Shown: positions 8,402 through 17,290 of the stretch, in pieces
How the letters are laid out: every line of letters starts with the position of its first letter
Numbering within the stretch: position 1 is the stretch's first letter
From: Aquitalea denitrificans
Lineage (GTDB): Bacteria > Pseudomonadota > Gammaproteobacteria > Burkholderiales > Chromobacteriaceae
Assembly (NCBI RefSeq): GCF_009856625.1
Contig: NZ_CP047241.1
Location: 1,302,001-1,366,000 of the forward strand
Length of the DNA stretch: 64,000 bases
Direction: 5' to 3'
Notes under the pieces: generated by a model
What the model saw: the letters and a program-made list of their open reading frames with translations, nothing else
Databases searched by the model: none
What the model was told of the DNA's origin: nothing
Position numbers and translations under genes: made by a program

Positions 8402-9340
8402 ATGAACCTGATGCTGACGATAGTGCTGCTGGTATTTTCCAGTCTGCTGCTCCTGTGTTGTTTTCCCTCTGCTGCCGGCCAGTGGCTGTTACGTTGCAGT
8501 CTGTGGCTGGCGGGGTTTCGCAGCCGCCGGCTGTCTCTCCCGGATGGCGAGCTGGCTTATCTGGAAGGTGGTAGTGGCCACAGCGTATTGCTGATTCACG
8601 GCTTTGGCGGTGACGGCCCCACCAGTTGGGGCCGGGTGATGGCTGCGCTGGTCAAGCGCCACCACGTACTGGTTCCGGATTTGCTCTGGTTTGGTCGCAG
8701 CCATGCAACGGGTGAGCCGGCGCTACTGGCGCAGGCAGATGCACTGGAAGTGCTGATCCGCTCCTGCGTACCGGGTACGGTACAACTGGTGGGTTTGTCC
8801 TATGGTGGCTTTGTGGCGCTGGAGCTGGCACGGCGGATGCCGGAAAAGATAGGGCGGCTGGTCATCATGGCTTCGCCGGGCATGGCCTACACGCCGGATG
8901 ACCAGCAAGATCTGCTGGCACGGGCGCAGGTGCAGACTGCCGAACAGCTGTTTGTACCAAGCGATGCCCAAGCCCTTGCCCGCATGATGGCGCTGGTGGG
9001 CAGTCCGCTGGCGCGCGCACCGCAGTACTTGCTCAGGGATGTCTGGCAATTCTATTACCGTGACCGTGCACCGCAGCTGCGTGCGTTGATGCAGGAACTG
9101 GCCACCGGCCAGCAGGCGCATGTCGAGCGCCTCAAGCAGCCGCTGACCATGCCGGCTGCGGTGGTGTGGGGGACGCAGGATGAAATTTTTCCCTTGCACA
9201 TCGGTCAGCGCTTAGCCTTGCAGTTGGATGCACCGCTGATCACCATCGATGGTGGAACCCATGTCCTGCCCGTCGTGTCTGCCATAGAGACTGTGGCTGC
9301 CTTGCAGGATATTTTGCAGGTGACAACGCCGCAGACTTGA
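8402..9340 (+). CDS. Alpha/beta hydrolase, membrane-anchored
   Basis: A 312-aa alpha/beta-hydrolase-fold protein with an N-terminal hydrophobic segment (MLTIVLLVFSSLLLLCCF) that should act as a signal anchor. The oxyanion region is LLIHGFGGDGPTSWG, the nucleophile elbow GLSYGG has Ser near residue 136, the acid is probably the Asp in GTQDEIFP, and the His is in GGTHVLP. It resembles lipases/esterases and C-C bond hydrolases, but the substrate cannot be assigned. ATG 8402 has AAGGG just upstream; an upstream TTG at 8366 would extend the N-terminus without support. Confidence 0.85.
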   Translation: MNLMLTIVLLVFSSLLLLCCFPSAAGQWLLRCSLWLAGFRSRRLSLPDGELAYLEGGSGHSVLLIHGFGGDGPTSWGRVMAALVKRHHVLVPDLLWFGRSHATGEPALLAQADALEVLIRSCVPGTVQLVGLSYGGFVALELARRMPEKIGRLVIMASPGMAYTPDDQQDLLARAQVQTAEQLFVPSDAQALARMMALVGSPLARAPQYLLRDVWQFYYRDRAPQLRALMQELATGQQAHVERLKQPLTMPAAVVWGTQDEIFPLHIGQRLALQLDAPLITIDGGTHVLPVVSAIETVAALQDILQVTTPQT

Positions 9341-9406
9341 TCCATGACCACTGCCGGGTACAGCATACCGGGCATACTACTGTTTTTGTTTGAGGGAGAG
9401 GTCCCA

Positions 9407-10465
9407 ATGCTGGACTGGCTGTGGCAGAAACTGGGCCTGGATGAGGCTTCAAGGCAAAAGAAGGCTGATTTGCTGCATGCTATCGAGACAGTGATTGATG
9501 GCTGCGATGGTCGACTGCGATTGTTGCCAGGCTATCAGCAGCGTCTGCTCCCCGGAACCCGGCGTACGCTGGAATATCTGGCCGGGCTGCCCTGGCAGCG
9601 TATTGCGCCGCTGGAACTCTCCCTGCGCAGCTTTGCCACTGATCGCAGGCTGGGCCTGTTGTTTTCCAGCCCGCTCAGCCTGTTGCTGTGTCTGAAAGGC
9701 AGTGCTCCGCTGCAGTCGTTTTTTCTATCTGCCAGTCAGGGTGACGAAGCCTGGGCCATTATGAGCATGAGCCGCAGCGAAACCGTGCGCTTTGGCATGG
9801 TGGAGCACAATGGCGAAGTCCGTACTGATGTCGCCCAGCAAGTTGTCAGTTTCGACCAGCATCGCCTGATCGACCCCTCTGCCACTCCGGAGGATCTGCA
9901 ACAGAGTACCCGTCACCATGGTCTTACCGTTCTGGTTGCCGTGATCGATCGTCGCATCAAGTTGCTGCAACAAATGCGGCTGGATTTACAGACCGAGCTG
10001 GAACAGCTTCAGCTAAAGCTGGCTACTTTCGGACAGGAGGGGCGGGTGGTGATTGATGCCACCGGAGGGTCTGGCACCCTGGCCCGTCTGCAGCCGGCTG
10101 ATGCCCAGACCTTGCGTCAGCGCGAGGCCGAAGTGCAGCTGCAGTTACAGCCCCTGGCGCGACTGACCGAGCTGGATGGCATTCTTGACGTAGTACGCGA
10201 GGTACTGGAGCAGCCGGAAGGTTTTTTCCGTGTCGAAGCACAAACCATCTGCCTGAACCGCATGGGCGTACTGCATGATAGGGTGGATGCTGATGATGTG
10301 ACTGCCCTCAGCTACGAGCAAGTGATACTGGGGCAGTTGCAGCCCATCTCCCGGGTGCTGATGCCGGTACATGTCCAGCGCCAGCATCTGCAAGAGCTGG
10401 AACAGCAGTTTGCCGAAGAGCTGGCCTCGCTGGAGCAGCAACAGTTGCAGAGTGGTTTATTCTGA
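9407..10465 (+). CDS. Hypothetical protein with C-terminal coiled coil
   Basis: A 352-aa protein I do not recognise. The N-terminal half is mixed and contains hydrophobic patches (LGLLFSSPLSLLLCL, about residues 85-99) too short and polar-flanked to call a firm membrane helix. The middle and C-terminus are Gln/Glu/Leu-rich with heptad-like segments (residues about 185-205 and 325-350), suggesting coiled coils. No signal peptide, catalytic motif or metal site is visible. The ATG at 9407 follows GGGAGAGG with good spacing, so it is preferred over an in-frame ATG at 9344. The 3' end overlaps the convergent DGC-domain gene by 9 nt. Confidence 0.6.
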   Translation: MLDWLWQKLGLDEASRQKKADLLHAIETVIDGCDGRLRLLPGYQQRLLPGTRRTLEYLAGLPWQRIAPLELSLRSFATDRRLGLLFSSPLSLLLCLKGSAPLQSFFLSASQGDEAWAIMSMSRSETVRFGMVEHNGEVRTDVAQQVVSFDQHRLIDPSATPEDLQQSTRHHGLTVLVAVIDRRIKLLQQMRLDLQTELEQLQLKLATFGQEGRVVIDATGGSGTLARLQPADAQTLRQREAEVQLQLQPLARLTELDGILDVVREVLEQPEGFFRVEAQTICLNRMGVLHDRVDADDVTALSYEQVILGQLQPISRVLMPVHVQRQHLQELEQQFAEELASLEQQQLQSGLF

Positions 10466-10843
10466 TTCTGTTTTTTTGTTGGCCAGTGCGTCGGCGCTGT
10501 CCCGGATCAGCGGCCACACTTCTTCTGCCTGGCTGATGGCATAAGCCTGGTGCTTGTATTTGACCACTCCCTGGTCAGACAGCAGCAATGCATGGTCGGC
10601 CTGCACTCCCGCCTGGCGCAGGCAGGCCTGCACACAGGAAAGACGGCATCCGTCCAATGCCAGAATGGGGCGACCGGATTGGGCCAGTTTAACCAGACCG
10701 GGCACACCGCCGCCAACACCGGCGATACAGGACATTTCCGCCAGACCTTCACGATCCAGGCGCAGCGCAAGATCATTAGCCATCTGGGCGGCGCTGGAGC
10801 AGCCCGAACAAGCGTAGACCAGAGGGAATTTATTGGATGTCAT
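10457..10843 (-). CDS. DGC-domain putative zinc-binding protein
   Basis: A 128-aa protein of the DGC-domain family, named for a conserved Asp-Gly-Cys, which appears here as LALDGCRLSCVQACLRQAG. The N-terminal YACSGCSSAAQMANDLALRL carries the second conserved cysteine pair. Family members are predicted zinc-binding proteins with no established reaction. It lies 57 nt downstream of the alkaline-phosphatase-superfamily gene on the same strand and may be cotranscribed with it. The stop overlaps the convergent gene's 3' end. Confidence 0.85.
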   Translation of the reverse strand: MTSNKFPLVYACSGCSSAAQMANDLALRLDREGLAEMSCIAGVGGGVPGLVKLAQSGRPILALDGCRLSCVQACLRQAGVQADHALLLSDQGVVKYKHQAYAISQAEEVWPLIRDSADALANKKTESE

Positions 10844-10900
10844 GCCTCATTGTGCGATGCATGGCAGGCTTGGCGGTATCAGCCGCAGGCATCAGAACGG

Positions 10901-12130
10901 CTACTCCTTCTGGGGGAGGCGCAGGATCAGTGGCACGTACATTTCCGCTGCGCTCACCCCGCCATGTTGGCCGGGCAGATGAAGTGGTTTCTCCTGCGGT
11001 AGGGTATCGCGGATGCTCCAGTCATCTTGTGCCAGCAGGGTGACATCACCGCAACGGCTTGCCAGTTGCGGATGTATGTTGCCCGGACCAAAGGCACCAG
11101 CCTCCAGCAACTGTCTGCTGTCCACTACCCAGCAAGCATGGCCTAGCTGCTGTCGGGCCAGACTGATGAAGGCGTCGCGCAGCCCCGGTTTTACGTGGCA
11201 GAACACCGCCCGGCGCTCGCCGGACAGGGGCTGGGTCAGCATGGCGTACAGTGCCGGGAAATCCTCGTCCAGACTGATCTGCCGTGCGCGCGGGGTATCG
11301 ATAAAACCATGGTCGGCGGTAAGTAGGATGGCACTGTCGGTTTGGTCGGCAATGTCAGCCAACTGGGTAAAGGCCGCATCTAGCTGGGTAAACAAGGCTT
11401 GTACTGAGCGCGAGTGACAGCCCTGTCGGTGCATCAGGCTGTCCAATTGTGGCAGGTAAAGATAGTGGAAACCCGGTGCCTGATCTTGCTGCAGGCTGGT
11501 GGCCAACTGGGCAAAGGCATCCTCAACATCCCGATAGGCAGTACGCTTGATGTTTCCTGCATGGTGCAGACTGTAGGGAGAATCCGCAATGTAGTGTGGT
11601 TGCAGTATCTCTGCCTTCCGCCCCAGTTGTGGCAGCAAGGGTGGGCACACCAGCAACTGGCGTGCCAGTTGTTCCGGTGTTCGCGTACTTACGGCTGGAT
11701 GCCGTACCGACATGGGCAAGGGAGCCACAATACTCTCTTGTCCGGCCTCCCTGGCCTGGCAATACAGATGCCAGCCAATCAGCCCGTGGCTGGCGGGGGA
11801 GTGGCCGGTCAGCAAGGTGGTGATGGCTGCTGCCGTAGTTGCTGGAAACACGCTGCTAAGGGTGGTTAGCTGATGACGGTACAGCATGCTGTCCGGGCCT
11901 AGTGTGTGCAGCTGCTGTTCGCCCAGACCATCAATGAGTATCAGTACCACATGCTGGTGCCGGGTGATACCGGACAGCCATGGCTGGTGTAGCCCGGCAT
12001 GCCCGGTATGTGGGCCGCCCAGTTCGCGGCTCAGGCTGGCCATGAGATTGAGCAGGCTGCCACCCTGGTAATCGGGCCAATGGCTGCCGGGAAAGAGCAT
12101 GGAGAGCGAAGAGGGCATGAAAACTCGCAA
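10901..12130 (-). CDS. Alkaline-phosphatase-superfamily phosphodiesterase/pyrophosphatase
   Basis: A 409-aa enzyme of the type I phosphodiesterase / nucleotide pyrophosphatase branch of the alkaline phosphatase superfamily. The metal and nucleophile layout is recognisable: LILIDGLG (metal Asp), then LSSVFPATTAAAITTLLTG with a probable nucleophile Thr, then LLTADHGFIDTP (Asp-His metal ligands) and LPGQHGGVS (His). No signal peptide is seen, so it is probably cytoplasmic. The start could be ATG 12130 or the second ATG at 12118. The phosphate-ester substrate is unknown. It is divergent from the YkgJ-type gene. Confidence 0.82.
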   Translation of the reverse strand: MRVFMPSSLSMLFPGSHWPDYQGGSLLNLMASLSRELGGPHTGHAGLHQPWLSGITRHQHVVLILIDGLGEQQLHTLGPDSMLYRHQLTTLSSVFPATTAAAITTLLTGHSPASHGLIGWHLYCQAREAGQESIVAPLPMSVRHPAVSTRTPEQLARQLLVCPPLLPQLGRKAEILQPHYIADSPYSLHHAGNIKRTAYRDVEDAFAQLATSLQQDQAPGFHYLYLPQLDSLMHRQGCHSRSVQALFTQLDAAFTQLADIADQTDSAILLTADHGFIDTPRARQISLDEDFPALYAMLTQPLSGERRAVFCHVKPGLRDAFISLARQQLGHACWVVDSRQLLEAGAFGPGNIHPQLASRCGDVTLLAQDDWSIRDTLPQEKPLHLPGQHGGVSAAEMYVPLILRLPQKE

Positions 12131-12193
12131 TACGGCTGAAATCCACCCAGCTTACAGGCATACTGTGCCGACTTGAATCTCTGGTTTATCCGT

Positions 12194-12541
12194 ATGTCCC
12201 AAGCCGAGCAAAACATCTGTCAGCGCTGTGGTGCCTGCTGTGCCGCCTTCCGGGTGAGTTTTCATTACTCCGAACTGGATACCGAGCCGGGGGGCTGCGT
12301 TCCGGCACGGCTGGCTGATGAGGAAACTGCCACCATCATGCGCATGCGTGGTACCGATTATGCCCGCCCGCGCTGCATTGCCCTGGTGGGCAAGGTGGGG
12401 GAATCGGTCAGTTGTGGCATTTACAGCGAGCGGCCTTCTCCCTGTCGTGAGTTTGGTGCTCGCGCCAGTATTGGCATTTATGAAGAAGCGTGTAATCGAG
12501 CACGGGCTCAAAACGGCTTGCCGCGTTTGCAACTGGACTAA
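12194..12541 (+). CDS. YkgJ-family cysteine cluster protein
   Basis: A 115-aa YkgJ/CxxCxxCC-family protein, predicted to bind zinc or an iron-sulfur cluster. The signature ICQRCGACCAAFRVSF lies near residues 8-23, and further cysteines occur in RPRCIAL, SCGIYSERPSPCREF and EEACNRAR, as usual for the family. The function is unproven. ATG 12194 (MSQAEQ) is chosen over an upstream TTG at 12173 because family members begin shortly before the first cysteine pair. A strong terminator lies about 135 nt downstream. Confidence 0.83.
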   Translation: MSQAEQNICQRCGACCAAFRVSFHYSELDTEPGGCVPARLADEETATIMRMRGTDYARPRCIALVGKVGESVSCGIYSERPSPCREFGARASIGIYEEACNRARAQNGLPRLQLD

Positions 12542-12676
12542 AAGCCATATATTTTCACTGGGAATCGATGTACTGCCCGCTATGCTGAAAAAACGCTGTG
12601 TGCTGCAGGATAAATACCCTGCCGTCTTGCGTAATGTCTCCACCTCGGCCAGCCAGCAGAGCGGTTGACCGAAACT

Positions 12677-12704
12677 GCCCCGGCCAGTACGCCGGGGCTT
12701 TTTT
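12677..12704 (+). terminator. Rho-independent terminator (plus strand)
   Basis: A perfect 8-bp GC stem GCCCCGGC / GCCGGGGC with loop CAGTAC and a run of six T. It serves the YkgJ-family gene. Confidence 0.85.
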
Positions 12705-12710
12705 GTGGCA

Positions 12711-12738
12711 ATAAAAAACCGGGCATGTGCCCGGTTTT
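12711..12738 (-). terminator. Rho-independent terminator after phaA
   Basis: A stem of AAAACCGGGC / GCCCGGTTTT with loop ATGT. Read on the minus strand it ends in a T-rich run (GGTTTTTTATT), correctly placed 24 nt after the phaA stop. It sits back-to-back with the plus-strand terminator, 6 nt apart. Confidence 0.85.
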
Positions 12739-12761
12739 CTGTCTGGCTTCGGCTGGATCGA

Positions 12762-13943
12762 TCAGCGGCGCTCAACTGCAAGTGCCACGCCCATGCCACC
12801 ACCAATGCACAGGGTTGCCAGGCCTTTCTTGGCATCGCGACGCTGCATTTCATGCAGCAGGGTAACCAGAACGCGGCAGCCGGATGCACCAATCGGATGG
12901 CCCAGCGCAATAGCACCACCATTGACGTTAACCTTGTCCGCACTCCAGCCCAGTTCACGCGCCACACCCAGAGCCTGGGCAGCGAAGGCTTCGTTGGCCT
13001 CTACCAGATCCAGCTGTTCCACAGACCAGCCAGCTTTTTCCACGGCCTTGCGGGTGGCGGCAACCGGGCCGATACCCATGATTTCCGGTGCGCAACCAGT
13101 CAGGGCATAACCACGGATCACGGCCAGCGGTTTCAGGCCCAGCTGTTCAGCCTTGGCAGCAGTCATCAGCATCACGGCAGCTGCACCGTCATTGATGCCG
13201 GAGGCGTTACCGGCGGTCACGGTGCCATCTTTCTTGAAGGCCGGACGCAGTTTGGCCAGGGTTTCGGCGGTGGTGCCTGCCTTGATGTATTCGTCGGCAT
13301 CAACAGCCAGCGGGTCGCCCTTGCGCTGCGGAACCAGTACCGGAATGATTTCGTCCTTGAACTTGCCGGCCTTCTGGGCTGCTTCAGCGCGGTTCTGCGA
13401 GGCCAGGGCCAACGCGTCCTGTTCTTCGCGGCTGATGCCGTATTTCTCAGCCACATTCTCAGCGGTGATACCCATGTGGTACTGGTTGTATACGTCGGTC
13501 AGACCATCGGCGACCATGGTATCCACCAACTGGGCATTGCCCATGCGGAAACCATCACGCGAACCTGGCAGAATGTGCGGGGACAGTGACATGTTTTCCT
13601 GACCGCCGGCAATTACGATTTCGGCATCGCCATTGGCAATGGCCTGGGCTGCCAGATGCACGGCACGCAGGCCGGAGCCGCATACCACGTTCAGGGTGGA
13701 GGCAGGAGTGGTGATCGGCAGGCCGGCCTTGATCACGGCCTGGCGGGCCGGGTTCTGGCCAGAGCCAGCAGTCAGCACCTGGCCCAGAATCACTTCACTG
13801 ACGTCTTCCGGTTTTACGCCGGTCTGGGCCAGCAGGCCCTTGATGACGGTGGCACCCAGTTCGGGTGCCGGTACCTTGGACAGTGCACCACCAAAACTGC
13901 CTACGGCAGTGCGCAGGGCGGCAACAATCACGATTTCTTGCAT
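12762..13943 (-). CDS. phaA: Acetyl-CoA C-acetyltransferase (beta-ketothiolase)
   Basis: A 393-aa thiolase condensing two acetyl-CoA into acetoacetyl-CoA, the first step of polyhydroxybutyrate synthesis. The acylated Cys is at residue 88 (NVVCGSGLRAVH), the catalytic His in ALGHPIGASG (about 349), and the second Cys in LCIGGGMGVAL (about 379). The length is standard. GGAGAG just upstream supports ATG 13943. It lies 82 nt downstream of phaC, giving phaC-phaA as described for Chromobacterium violaceum. No acetoacetyl-CoA reductase gene (phaB) follows. A role in fatty-acid degradation is possible as well. Confidence 0.92.
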   Translation of the reverse strand: MQEIVIVAALRTAVGSFGGALSKVPAPELGATVIKGLLAQTGVKPEDVSEVILGQVLTAGSGQNPARQAVIKAGLPITTPASTLNVVCGSGLRAVHLAAQAIANGDAEIVIAGGQENMSLSPHILPGSRDGFRMGNAQLVDTMVADGLTDVYNQYHMGITAENVAEKYGISREEQDALALASQNRAEAAQKAGKFKDEIIPVLVPQRKGDPLAVDADEYIKAGTTAETLAKLRPAFKKDGTVTAGNASGINDGAAAVMLMTAAKAEQLGLKPLAVIRGYALTGCAPEIMGIGPVAATRKAVEKAGWSVEQLDLVEANEAFAAQALGVARELGWSADKVNVNGGAIALGHPIGASGCRVLVTLLHEMQRRDAKKGLATLCIGGGMGVALAVERR

Positions 13944-13975
13944 AGCTAACTCTCCGTTATGGTTCTGCGGTGGGG

Positions 13976-14017
13976 GCTCCTGTCAGGAGCATGTGCCCGG
14001 CATGCATGTGCCGGGCA
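13976..14017 (-). repeat. Two hairpins between phaC and phaA
   Basis: Two adjacent inverted repeats lie in the phaC-phaA gap. One is GCTCCT-GTC-AGGAGC (13976-13990). The other is TGCCCGGCA / TGCCGGGCA with a 6-nt loop (13994-14017). Neither is followed by a T-run on the minus strand, so they look like mRNA-processing or stability elements rather than terminators. They could set different phaC and phaA levels. Confidence 0.55.
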
Positions 14018-14025
14018 TCGGGTGA

Positions 14026-15795
14026 TTATTGCAGGCTGGCTACCGTGCTGGGCATGGCCTTGGCCAGTACATAAGTGCCAGGGGCGGCTACCAGAGCCGG
14101 GAACTCCTTGCTGCCTGCAGCTTTGGGAGCGGCAACTTTCTTGCCCGACTGCGGGGCCAACCAGTTGTCCCAGTCCTTCCACCAACTGCCCGGACGGCTT
14201 TCAGCATTTTCCAGCCATACTTCCGGGTCATCGACCAGATTTTCATTCACCCAGTAGTTACGCTTGTCCTTGGTAACCGGGTTGATGGAGCCGGCAATAT
14301 GGCCGGACGCACCCAGTACGAAGCGGCGCGACGGTGCACCGGTCATGTACTTGATACCGGAGAAGGCGGACTTCCACGGTACGATGTGGTCTTCGCGTGC
14401 GGCAAACACGTACAGCGGAATATCCAGTTTGCTGATGTCGATGGGAATATCACACAGGGTGATGGCATTTTTCTTTACCAGCGCATTGTTCAGGTAGAAC
14501 TGGCGCAGGAAGAAGGTATGCATTGGCAGGGGCAGGTCGACGGCGTCGTTGTTCCAGTACAAGAGGTCAAACGGGGCCGGGGTCTTGCCCAGCAGGTAGT
14601 TGTTGACCACGTAGTTCCATACCAGGTCGTTGGCGCGCAGGCTGGCAAAGGTGCGGCCGATTTCCTTGCCGCTGACTATGCCACCGCTGGCCAGCTTGGC
14701 TTCGCGGCTGGCGACCAGCTTTTCGTCGATGAATACCTTGATCTCACCCGGATCTTCATGGTCAACCAGCGAAGTCATGAAAGTGGCGCTGTCGATCAGT
14801 TTGATACCCTTGGCCTGCATCACGCACAGCGAGGTATTGAGGATGACGCCACCAACGCAGAAGCCCAGCGCGTTCATGCTTGGTTGCTTGGTGATTTTCT
14901 TGACGGTTTCTGCCGCGGCAATCACGCCTTTTTCGATATAGCTTTCCCAGGTGAAATGCTTCATTTCCGGTACGGCCGAGCGCCAGCTGATCAGGAAGAC
15001 CTTGTAACCCTGGGCCACGAAGTGGCGCACCATGGAATTGTCCGGCTGCAGGTCCATCAGGTAGTACTTGTTGATGCAGGGCGGCACGATGAGCAGCGGT
15101 TTTTCGTACACCTCGGTGGTGGTGGGGGTGTACTGGATCAGTTCGATCAGCTCGTTGCGGAAAATCACTTCGCCCGGCGTGGTGGCGATATTCTTGCCGA
15201 TGTCGAACTTGCTTTCATCCGACATCGAGATATGGCCCTTCTGGATGTCTTCGGCCATGTTCTTCATGCCTTCCACCAGGCTTTCGCCCTTGGTTTCCAG
15301 TGCCCGCTTGATGACTTCCGGGTTGGTCAGCATGAAGTTGGTGGGGGCCATCGCATCCAGGTACTGGCGGGTGGCAAAGGCCAGCTTTTCCTTGGACTCG
15401 TCTTCAAGCTGGGACTGATCGACCAGCTCGGTCATCCACTTGGATGTTTGCAGATAGCTTTGCTTGAGGAAGCTGTAGAAGGGGTGTTCGTTCCACTCCG
15501 GTGCGGCAAAGCGACGATCGCTGCCGGCAGCCGGTGCGGCGGCTGCCTCAGCTGGTTTCTGGCCGAGGAACTGCAGCCACATATTCATTTGCTGCTGGTA
15601 GAGATTGGTCTGCATGGCCAGCATCTGGTTGGTGTTGCTCACCATCTGGTTCCAGGCACCGGAAATGGGATTGGCAGCTGCGTCCAGTGGCATGCCGGCG
15701 GTCATCGAATTGACAAACTGCTGCATCCACTGTTGGTTAGCCTCTGAGAGGCTGGAGAAGAAACTCTCCAGGGAAGCGGTCGTGTCCTGAGTCAA
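14026..15795 (-). CDS. phaC: Class I poly(3-hydroxyalkanoate) synthase
   Basis: A 589-aa class I PHA synthase polymerising 3-hydroxyacyl-CoA at the granule surface. It has the lipase-like box GFCVGG with the catalytic Cys near residue 310, an Asp in AREDHIVPW (about 468) and a His in ASGHIAGSINP (about 497). Conserved N-terminal PhaC segments precede (VSNTNQMLAMQTNLYQQQM). The start is probably the TTG at 15795: AAGGAG lies 7 nt upstream and the length fits class I synthases. In-frame ATGs further upstream (15813 and beyond) lack a ribosome site and give an overlong protein. phaA follows on the same strand. Confidence 0.93.
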   Translation of the reverse strand: MTQDTTASLESFFSSLSEANQQWMQQFVNSMTAGMPLDAAANPISGAWNQMVSNTNQMLAMQTNLYQQQMNMWLQFLGQKPAEAAAAPAAGSDRRFAAPEWNEHPFYSFLKQSYLQTSKWMTELVDQSQLEDESKEKLAFATRQYLDAMAPTNFMLTNPEVIKRALETKGESLVEGMKNMAEDIQKGHISMSDESKFDIGKNIATTPGEVIFRNELIELIQYTPTTTEVYEKPLLIVPPCINKYYLMDLQPDNSMVRHFVAQGYKVFLISWRSAVPEMKHFTWESYIEKGVIAAAETVKKITKQPSMNALGFCVGGVILNTSLCVMQAKGIKLIDSATFMTSLVDHEDPGEIKVFIDEKLVASREAKLASGGIVSGKEIGRTFASLRANDLVWNYVVNNYLLGKTPAPFDLLYWNNDAVDLPLPMHTFFLRQFYLNNALVKKNAITLCDIPIDISKLDIPLYVFAAREDHIVPWKSAFSGIKYMTGAPSRRFVLGASGHIAGSINPVTKDKRNYWVNENLVDDPEVWLENAESRPGSWWKDWDNWLAPQSGKKVAAPKAAGSKEFPALVAAPGTYVLAKAMPSTVASLQ

Positions 15796-16172
15796 GGTAC
15801 ATCTCCTTAACATGCCGTGAGAGGTGGGTGGATACGTGCTGTCCGGGGCGGTCGGGCGGTGCCGCCGCCGGGGTACTCGCTGACTGTAACAGGACTGTAT
15901 GACAATTTCACCGGCTGGCGGTATGCCGGCCTGAAAAAATCCACGGTGGGTGCAGGGCTGTTGCGGCAATGCACAAATCATGTCCATGTCCTTAACCCAA
16001 TGACACAGGGTTTGCCCTGTTTCCGCGTCATGTCATCGTCCTGAAGTTGGCAGGAGCGGGCTGCATGGTAGCAGAGATTCTGCCTTAAATGACGTTTGTA
16101 TAATTAATGACGGCCTCCCGCCAGACGGTTACATCTGGGATAATCAGCAGCTTGAACCGGAAGGAGTGCACC
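15796..16172. promoter_or_regulatory. Divergent phaC / FAH-gene promoter region
   Basis: This 377-nt gap is divergent. On the plus strand a perfect -10 hexamer TATAAT at 16099-16104 sits 69 nt before the FAH-family gene; its -35 is weak. An inverted repeat ATGAC...GTCAT (15999-16030 region) encloses ACAGGG-TTTG-CCCTGT and could be an operator. The phaC promoter must also lie here, but I cannot choose a specific pair. No gene is seen. Confidence 0.5.
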
Positions 16173-16826
16173 ATGGCGGTTGTCATGTTTGAAGGCGTGG
16201 AACAGAAAATTGGCAATATTTTCTGCATCGGTCGCAATTATGCGGCCCATGTGGCGGAGCTGGGAAATCAGCTGGAAGAGGAGCCGCTGGTGTTCCTCAA
16301 GCCTACCTCGGCCCTCACCATGAGCAGGCAGGATATTGCGCTGCCGGCCTATTCCTCAGACGTGCACCACGAGTGTGAGCTGGTCCTGCTGATCGGCAAG
16401 GGCGGCAATGACATTCCCGAGGCGGATGCCTTGTCCCACATCGCCGGTATCGGCATCGGTCTGGACCTGACCGCGCGCGATGTGCAAAGTGAGGCCAAGC
16501 AGGGCGGCAAGCCGTGGACCAAGGCCAAGGGCTTTCGCCATGCGGCCTGCGTGTCTGATTTTGTAGCGGCTTCCTGCTTCGACTTGGGGCAGCCATTCAC
16601 CTTCAGCCTGCAGGTGAATGGGGAAACCCGTCAGCAGGGCGATACCAGCCTGATGCTGTATCCACTGGTCACCATTATCAGTTATCTGTCGCAGACTTAC
16701 GGCCTGACGGCGGGCGATCTGATCTACACCGGTACGCCGCAAGGCGTGGCTGCGCTGCACGCGGGTGATGTGCTGCATCTGCAACTGGACGGTGTGGTGA
16801 GTGCCGACTGGACGGTGGCCGCATGA
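16173..16826 (+). CDS. Fumarylacetoacetate hydrolase family protein
   Basis: A 217-aa FAH-family enzyme; bacterial members of this size (YcgM-like) are acylpyruvate hydrolases or oxaloacetate decarboxylase-like. The family signatures are present: IFCIGRNYAAHVAELG, VFLKPTSAL, the metal-binding HHECELVLLIGKGG (Glu-x-Glu) and GLDLTARDVQSEAKQGGKPWTKAKGF (Asp). The C-terminus has DLIYTGTPQGVAAL. AAGGAG just upstream of ATG 16173 fixes the start. The stop overlaps the hslR start (ATGA), indicating translational coupling, although a functional link to ribosome rescue is not known. Confidence 0.88.
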   Translation: MAVVMFEGVEQKIGNIFCIGRNYAAHVAELGNQLEEEPLVFLKPTSALTMSRQDIALPAYSSDVHHECELVLLIGKGGNDIPEADALSHIAGIGIGLDLTARDVQSEAKQGGKPWTKAKGFRHAACVSDFVAASCFDLGQPFTFSLQVNGETRQQGDTSLMLYPLVTIISYLSQTYGLTAGDLIYTGTPQGVAALHAGDVLHLQLDGVVSADWTVAA

Positions 16827-17233
16827 GCCGCCCGCGTGAGCAGGACGAAGACGACGGCAAGGTAAGGCTGGACAAGTGGCTATGGGCTGCGCGCTTTTAC
16901 AAGACGCGCCAGCTGGCGCACGAGGCGCTGGAGCTGGGGCGGGTGCTGGTGAGTGGCGAGCGGGTGAAGGCTTCGCGCATCGTGCGCGAGGGTGATGAAC
17001 TGTTGCTGCGCATCAACCAGCTGGAATACCGCATTACCGTGCTGCAACTGGCCACCCAGCGTCGTCCGGCCAAGGAGGCCGTGCTGATGTATCAGGAGGA
17101 CGAAGCGAGCAAGGCTGAGCGCGAGGAGCGCATGCTGCTGCTGAAGGCAGAACATGCCAGCTTTCCGCATGGCGAAGGTCGCCCCACCAAGAAAGCCCGG
17201 CGGGATATTTCCCGCTTCAAGGGCAGCCTGTAA
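16823..17233 (+). CDS. hslR: Ribosome-associated heat-shock protein Hsp15 (S4 domain)
   Basis: A 136-aa S4-domain RNA-binding protein of the Hsp15 family, which binds stalled 50S subunits carrying nascent-chain tRNA. The S4 domain at about residues 13-75 begins VRLDKWLWAARFYKTRQLAHEAL, typical of HslR. The C-terminus is highly charged and ends in the family-like GRPTKKARRDISRFKGSL. The ATG overlaps the upstream stop. Length and layout match E. coli Hsp15 (133 aa). Confidence 0.9.
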   Translation: MSRPREQDEDDGKVRLDKWLWAARFYKTRQLAHEALELGRVLVSGERVKASRIVREGDELLLRINQLEYRITVLQLATQRRPAKEAVLMYQEDEASKAEREERMLLLKAEHASFPHGEGRPTKKARRDISRFKGSL

Positions 17234-17290
17234 TGACCATGTCACCGTTCCAGATTCCGGGCGGTGGCAGCTTTATCTGATTGTGTATTG

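Noticed and set aside
12542..12670. A possible 28-codon ORF after the YkgJ-type gene
   Set aside because: Too short, no ribosome site, and unremarkable composition; likely untranslated sequence before the terminator.
14029..15747. A 572-codon plus-strand frame opposite phaC
   Set aside because: Antisense shadow; phaC has catalytic motifs, correct length and a ribosome site, and the shadow has none.
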